A stretch of 64,000 bases of DNA from an uncultured Prevotellaceae bacterium (GTDB lineage Bacteria; Bacteroidota; Bacteroidia; Bacteroidales; Bacteroidaceae), in NCBI GenBank assembly GCA_900318775.1, contig ONLY01000001.1, forward strand, positions 1-64,000, written 5' to 3'. This document shows, in pieces, positions 33,888-42,476 of the stretch. The position numbers were made by a program, and so were the translations under genes. The notes beneath the pieces are model-generated. The model did no database searches. It was not told where the DNA came from and saw only the letters and a list, made by a program, of their open reading frames with translations. The number at the start of each line of letters is the position of its first letter. Position 1 is the stretch's first letter.

Positions 33888-34340
33888 ATGAAAAAACTTA
33901 CTATCCTATGTCTTCTGTGCCTGGCTTCAATGGGAGCAATGGCCAAAAGCCTTGTGCTCACGTTGAGTGATGGCACGCTTGTTTATTATTTGTTAGGTGG
34001 CGAAACGGACCCTCGCATGCGTTTTGTGGAGGGAAAGATTGAGGTCAACACTGATGTGTACGAGATTTCAGGCATCAAGAACTTCTACATCTCGAATGAG
34101 GACGACCCCGTGGGCATTGACGATGCGCAAGCACCGGCAGGCGCTCACTTCAGCGCAAACACATTCATCATCAATGCTGATGCAGTGAAGGCTGTGAAAG
34201 TGTATGCGGACAACGGCACCGAGGTGCAGGCGAACGTGACGGAGGCGAATGGCCTCGTTTCTGTGGGGCTCAACGGCTTGAAGCGTGGCGTTTACATTAT
34301 CAGTACGGGAAAGGCATCCTTCAAGGTGATGAAGAAGTAA
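33888..34340 (+). CDS. Small secreted protein
   Basis: The protein is 150 residues with a signal peptide (MKKLTILCLLCLASMGAMA). The first mature part (KSLVLTLSDGTLVYYLL, then ISGIKNFYIS) is a beta-rich pattern common at the start of Bacteroidetes secreted proteins. The last ~60 residues (AVKVYADNGTEVQ, then LNGLKRGVYIISTGKASFKVMKK) resemble the closing part of a type IX A-type sorting domain. No catalytic motif is seen. The next gene, a protease candidate, begins 33 bases later and also starts with a short beta-rich segment, so the two may be expressed together. Confidence 0.8.
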   Translation: MKKLTILCLLCLASMGAMAKSLVLTLSDGTLVYYLLGGETDPRMRFVEGKIEVNTDVYEISGIKNFYISNEDDPVGIDDAQAPAGAHFSANTFIINADAVKAVKVYADNGTEVQANVTEANGLVSVGLNGLKRGVYIISTGKASFKVMKK

Positions 34341-34373
34341 TCCCCAAAGGCAATAAAAATAAAATACGGCTAT

Positions 34374-36488
34374 ATGAAAAAGTTGTTTTCAGTGCTGGCT
34401 GCAGTTGTGGGCATGACCGTCAGTATGATTGTGAATGCTCAGGAGAAGCCTCAGGCATTGTGGATTCAGTTTGATGACCGCTTTACAGCGAATGAAGTGA
34501 TAGACCTCTCTAACGTTGATTCTATCGACTTCAAGAAGGCGACGATGAGGTTCTATAAGCATTCGGAGAATACTGACCAAGTGACTACCTCATCGCGTAC
34601 TTACCGTTCTGGTGCGGCGTATAAACTGGGCACCCCCGAGCGCTACTTGGTGAAGCCTTGGACATATAACTCTAACGACTATACAAACGAGAATTCTCAG
34701 TTCTGCTTTCAGCGCAGTGCCGAGAGCGAGCACTTTGTCATCTTTTGGGCAAAGGGCTTGACACTGCAGAGGAACGGCAATCTGACAGGTGGCGCATCCA
34801 CTTCTGTGTGCAATGTGAACACGCTGCTGAAGAACGCAGAGAAGATTTGGGATGTGTATGTGAAGGAGTTGGGCTTCTTGGAGCCTGGCAATTCCACGAC
34901 CGACAACGTGAAAATTCACATGTATGTAGTGAATCAGTCTGAATGGCGTGCTGACGGCAGTGGCGTAGGAGGTCAATACTGGGTAGCTGGTTCGGGTTCG
35001 ACAAAGACCGCTAAGGAATACAGGACAGGTATGTTCCACTGCAATGCATGGGCGGCCAGCAACAATGTGACGGTGGCACACGAGATAGGTCACACCTTCC
35101 AGTATCTGGTTAGCGCCGACTTGGGCGACACCCATGGACTGAACTATGGTTTTGGTGCGAATGCTTCTGGAGGTAATGGATGGTGGGAAGACTGCGCCAA
35201 CTGGCAGGCTCACAAGGTGTATCCCGCTGAGCAGTTTGCTACGAACTGGGACAACAACCAAGAGATGCACCACATGAACATCATGAGCGAGAATGCCCGA
35301 TACAACAACTGCTACTACCACGACTGGTGGTGCCAGCTGCACGGACTGAATACTATTGCTCGTGTGTGGCGCGAATCCATCAAGCCAGAGGATCCGATAG
35401 AAGCTTATATGCGCATTTTCGATTTGACACCCGAGACATTCGCTGATGAGCAATACATGGGTTATGCCCACATCGCCAGCATGGACATTGACCGCTGGAA
35501 ACAATACGGACAAGGACTGATTGGTAGTGAACGTCAGCGTCTGATAGGGGCATCAGCATCTATCTTGGAGAATTTCCTTGATGGTGACAACGACTATTGG
35601 GTAGTGGACCCGCAATTCTGCCCAGAAAACTATGGTTATAATGCTAATCCCATGAAGGTGCCTGCAGCGGGTACGGAGATTAAGGCCCATTTCAAAGGAA
35701 TCGTCCGTGCTGAAGGCTACCGCTCAGTCAACAGGCTTAGAGCAGGCTGGCGCTATGGCTTTGTGGCTTACAGCAGCAATGGTGCTCGCACGTATGGTGA
35801 AATGGGACGCGATGCGGAAGGCGATGTGACGCTGACTGTACCGGAGAATTGTACTCATCTGTGGTTTGTGGTGATGGGCGCACCGACAAGCTATTGGCGT
35901 CATCCATGGGATGAGGATACCAGCAATGACGAACAGTGGCCCTATGCTGTGAAGTTCGATGGCACCGATCCTTTTGGCGCTAACAAGTTCTATGGCGACT
36001 ATCCAGAAGACTATGCACGCAAGGATACAACGGTGGTGATTCACGCTAACTTGGCGTATAGTGCAAGCCAGTACAGCAGCATACAGGTACCATATGATAT
36101 GGATGCCATCAGCAAAGCGCTCGGCGTTAGCACTCAGCAGATGAAGGCGCTCAAATGCAGCTCTACCAGCAAGGGGGTACTAGGAACACTTGACTTTGTA
36201 GGTACAAGTACCAATGGAAATGATACGTATGGCCCTACAACTTCAACATCGAACGATAAAGTGTATGGTCATTGGTTCAAGACGACGGGTGACGTGATTA
36301 ATTATAATACCACTACATCTGCAATCTACGCTGAACTCTCAACAGAGAACTACAGCTGCAAGGTGGGGCAGTACCCTGGCCATCTGCGCAAAGGGAAAAG
36401 CTATGTGTTCCGTCAGGCTTTCATTTACACGCACACCGATGGAAAGCAGTATAAGGCGACGATGGAGGTGCATCTGAATGTGGTCTGA
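34374..36488 (+). CDS. Secreted zinc metalloprotease candidate (DUF6055- and DUF4859-like)
   Basis: The protein is 704 residues with a signal peptide ending VNAQ. A short N-terminal beta domain (25-65) is followed by a DUF6055-like domain that begins SEHFVIFWAKG. The zinc-binding motif is H236-E-I-G-H240 (TVAHEIGHTFQYL), with a probable third ligand E272 (GWWEDCANW), as in gluzincins. The C-terminal third begins near TTVVIHANLAYSASQYSSI and resembles DUF4859, a module common on Bacteroidetes secreted proteins. It is probably a secreted or surface peptidase. It lacks a clear type IX C-terminal domain and a lipobox, so the export route past the periplasm is open. Confidence 0.82.
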   Translation: MKKLFSVLAAVVGMTVSMIVNAQEKPQALWIQFDDRFTANEVIDLSNVDSIDFKKATMRFYKHSENTDQVTTSSRTYRSGAAYKLGTPERYLVKPWTYNSNDYTNENSQFCFQRSAESEHFVIFWAKGLTLQRNGNLTGGASTSVCNVNTLLKNAEKIWDVYVKELGFLEPGNSTTDNVKIHMYVVNQSEWRADGSGVGGQYWVAGSGSTKTAKEYRTGMFHCNAWAASNNVTVAHEIGHTFQYLVSADLGDTHGLNYGFGANASGGNGWWEDCANWQAHKVYPAEQFATNWDNNQEMHHMNIMSENARYNNCYYHDWWCQLHGLNTIARVWRESIKPEDPIEAYMRIFDLTPETFADEQYMGYAHIASMDIDRWKQYGQGLIGSERQRLIGASASILENFLDGDNDYWVVDPQFCPENYGYNANPMKVPAAGTEIKAHFKGIVRAEGYRSVNRLRAGWRYGFVAYSSNGARTYGEMGRDAEGDVTLTVPENCTHLWFVVMGAPTSYWRHPWDEDTSNDEQWPYAVKFDGTDPFGANKFYGDYPEDYARKDTTVVIHANLAYSASQYSSIQVPYDMDAISKALGVSTQQMKALKCSSTSKGVLGTLDFVGTSTNGNDTYGPTTSTSNDKVYGHWFKTTGDVINYNTTTSAIYAELSTENYSCKVGQYPGHLRKGKSYVFRQAFIYTHTDGKQYKATMEVHLNVV

Positions 36489-36544
36489 CTCGGAGAATAA
36501 GCCGATTTTTTGTGTAGAGAAATGCTACAAAAGGTGCTTGGAAG

Positions 36545-36576
36545 TTTGGAAAAGAAGTTTAAATGCCATAACTTTG
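36545..36576 (+). promoter_or_regulatory. Promoter of the OmpA-family gene
   Basis: tttg (36545-36548), 20 bases, then taactttg (36569-36576): a full Bacteroidetes promoter, leaving a leader of about 45 bases before the ATG. Confidence 0.8.
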
Positions 36577-36630
36577 CACTTAGATACATATAAATAGGTA
36601 TTTAATTCATTAAAAAACAAACTGAGAGTT

Positions 36631-37779
36631 ATGAAAAAGATTCTTCTATCAATCGTAGTTGCTGCTTCTTCTATTGCAGCAAACGCTCAAGTAGCGGTTG
36701 AGGAAAGCAAGTTCCTTGACAACTGGTCATTAGGTATTCAGGGTGGTGTCTTTGAACCAACCGTAGGACAGAATGTGTTCAAAACAATGCGTGCTGGCGT
36801 GAATGTAGAAATTGCAAAGCAGATTTCTCCAGTCTTTGGCATCAGCGCCAACTATTTCGCTGGCATCAATGCCAATAACGCAACTCCTACTTCTTATGTG
36901 TTCTGGGGAAAAGAAAACGCATGGGGCGATGTGACTCCTAAGACTGCTTTCGACTTCGGCAACCTTGGTGCTAACGCTCTGATTAACCTCCACAATCTCT
37001 TCTATGGTTACAAGGGACAGCCTCGCGCGTTTGAACTCGTTGCGCGTGCTGGTGCTGGCTGGGGCTACATCATGGGCAACTGCTATCCTCAAGGAGAAGG
37101 CTCTGACGCATACAATACTGTTACTGCCAACTTCGGTCTCGACTTCAACGTGAACGTGGGTAAGGCAAAGGCGCTTTCTGTGAATGTAAAGCCTGCCATC
37201 TCTTTCTGGGATGTGGCTGCCGGTCTTCATGCCAATAAATCAAACCTTCAGTTGCTTGCAGGTCTGACATACCACTTCAAGAACGCGAATGGCCTCCACT
37301 ACTTCAAGACATACAATGTCGGTGAGATGCAGGCTACAATCGATCGCCTGAATGCAGAGCTTGCTAAGAAGCCAAAGGAGGTTATTAAGGAAGTTGAGGT
37401 CATCAAAGAAGTAGAGAAGCCTGTTGAGGTCGTCAAGACGGTTAAGGAAACCACTCAGCTTGCTCCAGTAGTGATTTTCCAGCTTGGCAAGAGCACGGTT
37501 GATGCTTCACAGCGTCCATCTGTAGCCATGATTGCCACATACATGAAGAACCACCCAACAAGCAAGGTGGCTGTTTATGGCTATGCTTCTCCTGAGGGCA
37601 ATGCTGAGCTCAACCAGAAACTTTCTGACGCTCGTGCTAAGGCTGTGTACGACATGCTGGTCAACACTTACAAGATTTCTCCAGAGCGTCTTTCTCACAA
37701 GGGACTTGGTGTAACAGACGAACTTTTCGACGAGAACGACTGGAACCGTGTGGCCACCTTCATTGAGGAGAGCAAATAA
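36631..37779 (+). CDS. OmpA-family outer-membrane protein
   Basis: The protein is 382 residues with a signal peptide ending AANAQ. Residues ~25-220 are an eight-strand-type beta barrel. A linker with repeated Val-Ile-Lys-Glu units (VIKEVEVIKEVEKPVEVV) follows. The C-terminal OmpA domain (~275-382) has VVIFQLGKSTVDASQ, AVYGYASPEGNAELNQKLSDAR and RLSHKGLG, the peptidoglycan-binding fold. It resembles the Pgm6/Pgm7 porins of Porphyromonas. It has its own promoter and terminator, so it is a single-gene unit. Confidence 0.92.
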   Translation: MKKILLSIVVAASSIAANAQVAVEESKFLDNWSLGIQGGVFEPTVGQNVFKTMRAGVNVEIAKQISPVFGISANYFAGINANNATPTSYVFWGKENAWGDVTPKTAFDFGNLGANALINLHNLFYGYKGQPRAFELVARAGAGWGYIMGNCYPQGEGSDAYNTVTANFGLDFNVNVGKAKALSVNVKPAISFWDVAAGLHANKSNLQLLAGLTYHFKNANGLHYFKTYNVGEMQATIDRLNAELAKKPKEVIKEVEVIKEVEKPVEVVKTVKETTQLAPVVIFQLGKSTVDASQRPSVAMIATYMKNHPTSKVAVYGYASPEGNAELNQKLSDARAKAVYDMLVNTYKISPERLSHKGLGVTDELFDENDWNRVATFIEESK

Positions 37780-37814
37780 GCGGGTAGTTCCACATTATTA
37801 TATATAAAGAGCAA

Positions 37815-37855
37815 ATGGCCGTATCCTTTTTTTTGAGGGTACGGCTATTTTTTTT
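37815..37855 (+). terminator. Terminator of the OmpA-family gene
   Basis: gccgtatcc (37818-37826) pairs with gggtacggc (37837-37845) with one wobble; eight Ts follow. Confidence 0.9.
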
Positions 37856-37964
37856 ACATATTCATTAAACCATTTTATTTCTTTGGCGTCATACAGACTG
37901 AACACTCGTATTGTGCGAGGATGAAAAAAGCTAAACGTCAATCCTTTCAAGCCACAACACAAGC

Positions 37965-38492
37965 ATGAAAAAAAATCTGATATTAGCAGCTTTGTTAGCA
38001 TTTGTGTCACTGACGACAATGGCACAGAACCCCAATGGAGGACAGCGGCAACGCTTTGATCCGACAGAGATGTATAATCGAATGGCAGAGCGTCTTGCTA
38101 AACAGTTGAAGCTTGATGACGACAAGGCAGAAGCATTCAAGGTGCTTTACCTTGATTATCAGACTGCACGGCAGAATGCGGAGAAGCCCCAAGGAGAGAA
38201 TGCAAATCAGACGAACCCTGATTTTAAGAAGATGACAGATGAGGAGGCAACCGCTTTGATTGAAAAGCAATTCGCTGCACAGGAGGCGCAGCTGGCTGTA
38301 GATAAAGACTATTTGCCCAAGTTCCTGCAACTGCTCACGCCGGTACAGGCGGCACAAGTCTATCTCCGGCGCTCGGGCATGCAGTCCACTCGCTCTCAAC
38401 AAGGGGGTATGGGACGTCCTGCTGGCGGCTTCGGAGGAGGCTTTGGCGGAGGTTTCGGAGGGGGCAACTTCGGTGGTGGTAATGCCTTCTAA
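37965..38492 (+). CDS. Spy/CpxP-like periplasmic protein with a Gly/Phe-rich tail
   Basis: The protein is 175 residues with a signal peptide ending TMAQ. The body is helical and charged (MAERLAKQLKLDDDKAEAF, FLQLLTPVQAAQVYLRR), a pattern seen in Spy/CpxP-related and LTXXQ proteins of Bacteroidetes, where LTPVQ corresponds to the LTXXQ motif. The last ~30 residues are repeats of GGGF ending GGGNFGGGNAF. It may be a periplasmic chaperone. The family assignment is moderate. No terminator is obvious after it. Confidence 0.75.
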   Translation: MKKNLILAALLAFVSLTTMAQNPNGGQRQRFDPTEMYNRMAERLAKQLKLDDDKAEAFKVLYLDYQTARQNAEKPQGENANQTNPDFKKMTDEEATALIEKQFAAQEAQLAVDKDYLPKFLQLLTPVQAAQVYLRRSGMQSTRSQQGGMGRPAGGFGGGFGGGFGGGNFGGGNAF

Positions 38493-38618
38493 CGCCTTGC
38501 GGTAACTACGAATAGGTGACATTTTTCACCAAAAGTAACAAAATAAGTGCAAAATACGTAAAAGAATACATATTTTTAGTTTTTTTGGAATTTGTTATGA
38601 AAATCTTCTCTCAGAAAG

Positions 38619-38649
38619 TTGACGGAATGGTTCTTATTCCTTAACTTTG
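38619..38649 (+). promoter_or_regulatory. Promoter upstream of the T9SS operon
   Basis: ttg (38619-38621), 20 bases, then taactttg (38642-38649). It is the only full promoter before porP, but a terminator-like hairpin follows within about 50 bases. Confidence 0.75.
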
Positions 38650-38699
38650 CAACAAGATAAGTACCTATGATTGGATATTAACTAACTCTGTTTTTTAGT

Positions 38700-38738
38700 G
38701 GGGAGTCTGAGATGTGAATCTAGGGCTTCCTTTTTTTA
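38700..38738 (+). terminator. Terminator-like hairpin in the T9SS leader
   Basis: gggagtct (about 38702-38709) can pair with agggcttcc (about 38723-38731) using several G-T wobbles, and seven Ts follow. It could be an attenuator before porP or the end of a ~75-90-base small RNA. Confidence 0.45.
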
Positions 38739-38965
38739 TGTCCCAATTCTCCCATCCTTATTTCCCCGATTCCAAGCCGTTCCGCAATTCTCTTTGTTCT
38801 TTTAATTGTTCAGAATTGCTCAAGATGTGCAGCTGCTGTTTTCTATGCGGCCAATGTATAGATGTATGTGGGTGGTGACCTGTGGGCTTTTGTGGGAGAG
38901 CCTTTGGGGAAGATTTCTTTGTGTTTTTACACAATAAAATGCGCGGGAAAGGGTTATTTCTAATG

Positions 38966-39907
38966 ATGAACAAGCGTTTTTGTGCGTTGTTGCTTCTCCT
39001 GACGGCATTGGTGCTGGAGGTGAGGGCACAGTGGGATGTGCAGTTTACGGACTACACAGCCCTGCGTTCGTTTTATAATCCTGCTGTGTCGGGTACGGAT
39101 GGCATGCTGAACATAAGTGGCGTCTATTCCATGCAAATGGTGGGTTATGACGGAGCGCCTGCCACGATGTATGTAAGTGCTGATTTGCCAGTGTATTTTT
39201 TGAGTCCTCGCCATGGAGCGGGCGTGAGTCTTTTCAATGACAATATCGGAATGTTCACCACGACCAAGATAGCTATACAATATGCCTACAATTTGAAAGT
39301 GAGCCGACGTGGGCGCTTGGCAGTGGGATTTCAGGGAGGCTTGTTGTCGGAGAAGGTTGACCCGAGTGGTGTGAAATTGGAAACCGACAACGATCCTGCT
39401 TTCCCTAAGTCGCAGCAGGATGGGAATTGTTTCGATTTGGGCGCGGGGCTGTATTATTATCATCCCAAGATGTGGCTGGGTCTTTCCAGCCAGCACTTGT
39501 TGGCCCCTACCATCGAGCTTGGTGAAACCAATGAGATTGAAGTGCCTCGGGTCTTTTATTTGATGGGAGGATGCAATATTAAAATAAAAAATTCGTTAAT
39601 GTTTTTACAGCCCTCTTTCCTTGTGCAGTCTGATTTGGACTCTTGGCGTGAGGATGTGCAGTGTAAAGTGTGGTATGAATATGAGGGGCGTAAGTTCTAT
39701 GGCGGCTTAGGGTATAGTCCCGAAACATCGGTGACCTTTATGGCTGGAGGCGTTTTTCATGGCGTCAGCTTAGGTTACAGCTATCAGATGTACACTTCGG
39801 GTGTGGGTATGGTGAATGGTAGCCACGAATTGGTCGTTGGATATCAAACAGACCTGGATTTGTTCAAAAAGGGACGTAATCGTCATAAGAGCGTGCGTTG
39901 GCTTTAA
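38966..39907 (+). CDS. porP: T9SS outer-membrane protein, PorP/SprF family
   Basis: From the ATG at 38966 the protein is 313 residues with a signal peptide (MNKRFCALLLLLTALVLEVRAQ). The mature N-terminus has the family mark of PorP/SprF proteins (FTDYTALRSFYNPAVSGTDG), followed by a beta-barrel pattern and, near the end, GGVFHGVSLGYSYQMYTSG. PorP-type proteins sit in the outer membrane and work with the PorKN ring. An ATG one codon earlier (38963) is an alternative; the longer frame to 38882 lacks a signal peptide. It precedes porK by 59 bases. Confidence 0.92.
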   Translation: MNKRFCALLLLLTALVLEVRAQWDVQFTDYTALRSFYNPAVSGTDGMLNISGVYSMQMVGYDGAPATMYVSADLPVYFLSPRHGAGVSLFNDNIGMFTTTKIAIQYAYNLKVSRRGRLAVGFQGGLLSEKVDPSGVKLETDNDPAFPKSQQDGNCFDLGAGLYYYHPKMWLGLSSQHLLAPTIELGETNEIEVPRVFYLMGGCNIKIKNSLMFLQPSFLVQSDLDSWREDVQCKVWYEYEGRKFYGGLGYSPETSVTFMAGGVFHGVSLGYSYQMYTSGVGMVNGSHELVVGYQTDLDLFKKGRNRHKSVRWL

Positions 39908-39966
39908 CCAATTCATACATGAGGCCGAACTTATATATATTAGATAATGTATAATCTACAATAAAG

Positions 39967-41400
39967 ATGAAAAAGATTCTCATTGTAATATGCTTGGTAT
40001 TGGTTGCTGCCGCAGTGGCGTCGTGCTTCTCCAGCCGGGGAGGCTCAAGTGCGTCAGGCGGTGAGGTGACCGGTGTGGGCGGCACGTCAATGGCGGAGCC
40101 TGCTCCTTATGGCATGGTGCTGGTGAAGCGTGGTAGTCTCAAAATGGGCACGGACAAGACCGACAGCTTGTGGGGCAAGGATGTACCTACGCGCGACATC
40201 AGTGTGGATGCTTTCTGGATGGACGAGAAGGAGGTGACGAACTCCATGTATAGACAGTTTGTCTATTGGGTTCGTGATTCTATCATCCGTGAACGTTTAG
40301 CTGATCCTGCCTATGGCGGTGATGAAACATATAAGATAGAGGAGGATAAGAATGGCGATCCCGTCACTCCTCATTTGAATTGGAACAAGCCCTTGCCTCG
40401 CAATCCTGATGAAGATCAGCAGCGTGCTATCGAGAGTGTGTATATTACGCATCCTGTTACAGGAGAGAGAATGCTGGATGCAAGCCAGTTGAACTATCGC
40501 TATGAGGTGTTTGACTATGTGATGGCTGCCAAACGCAAGTATCGTCTCAATCCTTCGGAGCGCAATTTGAACACAGATTTTGAGACCGATCCTAATGAAG
40601 TGGTGATGATTTCAAAGGATACGGCCTATGTGGATGACGAGGGCCTGATTCATCGTGAGACCATTACGCGTCCGCTCAGCAGCATGTGGGACTTTGTCAA
40701 CACATACATTGTGAATGTCTATCCTGACACCACTTGCTGGATTAATGACTTCCAGAATGCTGAGAATGAGGTGTATATGCGACTTTACTTTACTCATTCT
40801 AACTACAATGACTATCCTGTAGTGGGTGTCAATTGGGAGCAAGCTAATGCTTTTTGCAACTGGCGCACCGACTTCTTGATTAAAGGTTTGGGTTCGCAGG
40901 CTAAGTTTATTCAGCGCTATCGCCTGCCCACCGAAGCAGAATGGGAGTTTGCAGCTCGTGGTAAAGAGGGCAATGAACTTCCCTGGCAGCAGGATGGCGT
41001 GGCAAGCGATAAGGGGTGCTATTATGCCAATTTTAAGCCTGACCGCGGTAACTACACCAAGGATGGCAACCTCATTACTTCTAAGACAGGCATCTATAGC
41101 GCTAACTCTAATGGACTTTATGATATGGCGGGTAATGTTGCTGAATGGACGAGCACCGTCTTTACTGAGGCAGGTGTGCTCTCGATGAGTGATATGAACC
41201 CGACGTTGACATACAATGCTGCGAAGGAAGACCCCTATGCGTTGAAGAAGAAGAGTGTGCGCGGTGGCTCATGGAAAGACCCCGAGAGTTTCATTAAGAG
41301 TGCATGGCGTTCGTATGAGTACCAAAATGTAGGTCGTTCTTTCATTGGTTTCCGTTGCGTGAGGTCGCAAGTCGGAACTGCTTCGAGAGCGAAAAAGTAA
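39967..41400 (+). CDS. porK: T9SS ring lipoprotein PorK/GldK
   Basis: The protein is 477 residues with a lipoprotein signal ending VASC20. The body is an FGE-sulfatase-type domain (formylglycine-generating enzyme fold): DAFWMDEKEVTNSMYRQFVYW, PVVGVNWEQANAFCNWR, YRLPTEAEWEFAARG, GLYDMAGNVAEWTS and SFIGFRCVRS. PorK and PorN form the large ring of the T9SS beneath the outer membrane. The first gene of the KLMN set. 139 bases separate its stop from porL. Confidence 0.96.
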   Translation: MKKILIVICLVLVAAAVASCFSSRGGSSASGGEVTGVGGTSMAEPAPYGMVLVKRGSLKMGTDKTDSLWGKDVPTRDISVDAFWMDEKEVTNSMYRQFVYWVRDSIIRERLADPAYGGDETYKIEEDKNGDPVTPHLNWNKPLPRNPDEDQQRAIESVYITHPVTGERMLDASQLNYRYEVFDYVMAAKRKYRLNPSERNLNTDFETDPNEVVMISKDTAYVDDEGLIHRETITRPLSSMWDFVNTYIVNVYPDTTCWINDFQNAENEVYMRLYFTHSNYNDYPVVGVNWEQANAFCNWRTDFLIKGLGSQAKFIQRYRLPTEAEWEFAARGKEGNELPWQQDGVASDKGCYYANFKPDRGNYTKDGNLITSKTGIYSANSNGLYDMAGNVAEWTSTVFTEAGVLSMSDMNPTLTYNAAKEDPYALKKKSVRGGSWKDPESFIKSAWRSYEYQNVGRSFIGFRCVRSQVGTASRAKK

Positions 41401-41539
41401 CAGACCCTCCCCTCACCCTCCCTGTTGAGGGCGGGAGTGGAAACCTTCATCATTCATTAGATAATAATAAAACATAAGTAGAATTTCTCCCACAAACTTT
41501 CTACTCCTCTCATTTAGGGAGGCGGGGGATGTGTCTTTT

Positions 41540-42382
41540 ATGGCAACACAATATACAGGCATACAGAAGTGGCTCCGTACAAAGCGCGGACAAACTTTCT
41601 TGAATTATGCATACAGCTGGGGTGCATCAGTCGTGATTGCTGGCGCCTTGTTCAAACTCACTCATATAGATGGCGCAGATATCATGCTTTTCTTAGGTAT
41701 GGGTACCGAGGTCATTGTGTTCTTTTTGGCAGGTTTTGAACCTCAAGAAAGTATGGATGCGCAAGAGTTGGCTGAGGAGGTAGCTGAAAATGCAGCTATC
41801 GCAGCGCAGACTAACGCATCTCTTTCAGAAGAGGCTGTGGCGGCTTTGGCCAATGCAGCTACTGGCATGGCTAATGCTCCTGTTGGTGGTGGTACAGTGA
41901 TTGTAGGTGGTGGTGTTCCGAGCGGTGGTACTATCGTCATCAATGGCGGTGATTCAAATAAGACAGGGGAAGTGGCTGGAACAGCTGCTGTAAGCTCTGC
42001 ATCTCCTGTTGATGCGGCGCAGTTGGCTGAGAATATATCTTCTGCTCCTGTCTTCAGTTCAGCGCAGTTCCAGGGTATGGCTCCTGAAATGCAGGAAGCA
42101 ACCCGCGCGTATGTGGAGCAATTGACCGACTTGACCGATACGCTTAAAAAGGTGGCTGAGCAAAGTGCACGTCTCACGCGTGATTCCGAGGAGATGGAGA
42201 ATATGAACCGCACGCTTACGGGTATTAACCGCTTCTATGAGATGCAGTTGAAGAGTGTTGGAACACAGTCTGCCACTATCGATGAGGTGAATGACCAAAC
42301 GAAGAAACTTGCCATCCAATTGCAGGAACTCAATGAAGTTTATGCAAAGATGGTAGAAGCGCTTAAAATGAAGATATCGTAA
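41540..42382 (+). CDS. porL: T9SS inner-membrane motor subunit PorL/GldL
   Basis: From the ATG at 41540 the protein is 280 residues. Two N-terminal membrane helices (~25-65) include WGASVVIAGALFKLTHIDG and MLFLGMGTEVIVFFLAGFEP, with the buried Glu of GldL in the second helix. A Gly-rich linker (~112-145; GGGTVIVGGGVPSGG) follows, then a long coiled coil to the end. PorL and PorM form the proton-driven motor of type IX secretion. The frame also opens with a GTG at 41531, but the ATG gives the usual MATQYTG start. Confidence 0.95.
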   Translation: MATQYTGIQKWLRTKRGQTFLNYAYSWGASVVIAGALFKLTHIDGADIMLFLGMGTEVIVFFLAGFEPQESMDAQELAEEVAENAAIAAQTNASLSEEAVAALANAATGMANAPVGGGTVIVGGGVPSGGTIVINGGDSNKTGEVAGTAAVSSASPVDAAQLAENISSAPVFSSAQFQGMAPEMQEATRAYVEQLTDLTDTLKKVAEQSARLTRDSEEMENMNRTLTGINRFYEMQLKSVGTQSATIDEVNDQTKKLAIQLQELNEVYAKMVEALKMKIS

Positions 42383-42476
42383 ATTGGAAGTAATTAGTAT
42401 ATTAGTGGTTAGTTCATCAGGGCTTTTGAATGGCTGCTGGCAAACTAAGCGGCTAACAAACTAAACAGCTAAACGA

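Larger units (their letters stand above)
38493..38965. other. 473-base gap between the Spy-like gene and porP
   Basis: No gene is seen. It holds a strong promoter (38619-38649), a hairpin with a T-run (38700-38738), and about 225 further bases up to porP in which I see no clear signal. The open frame from 38882 is an upstream extension of porP lacking signal-peptide character. Confidence 0.6.

Noticed and set aside
34590-35513. A 307-codon minus-strand frame inside the protease gene.
   Set aside because: Antisense to a frame with a zinc motif and signal peptide; no family features.
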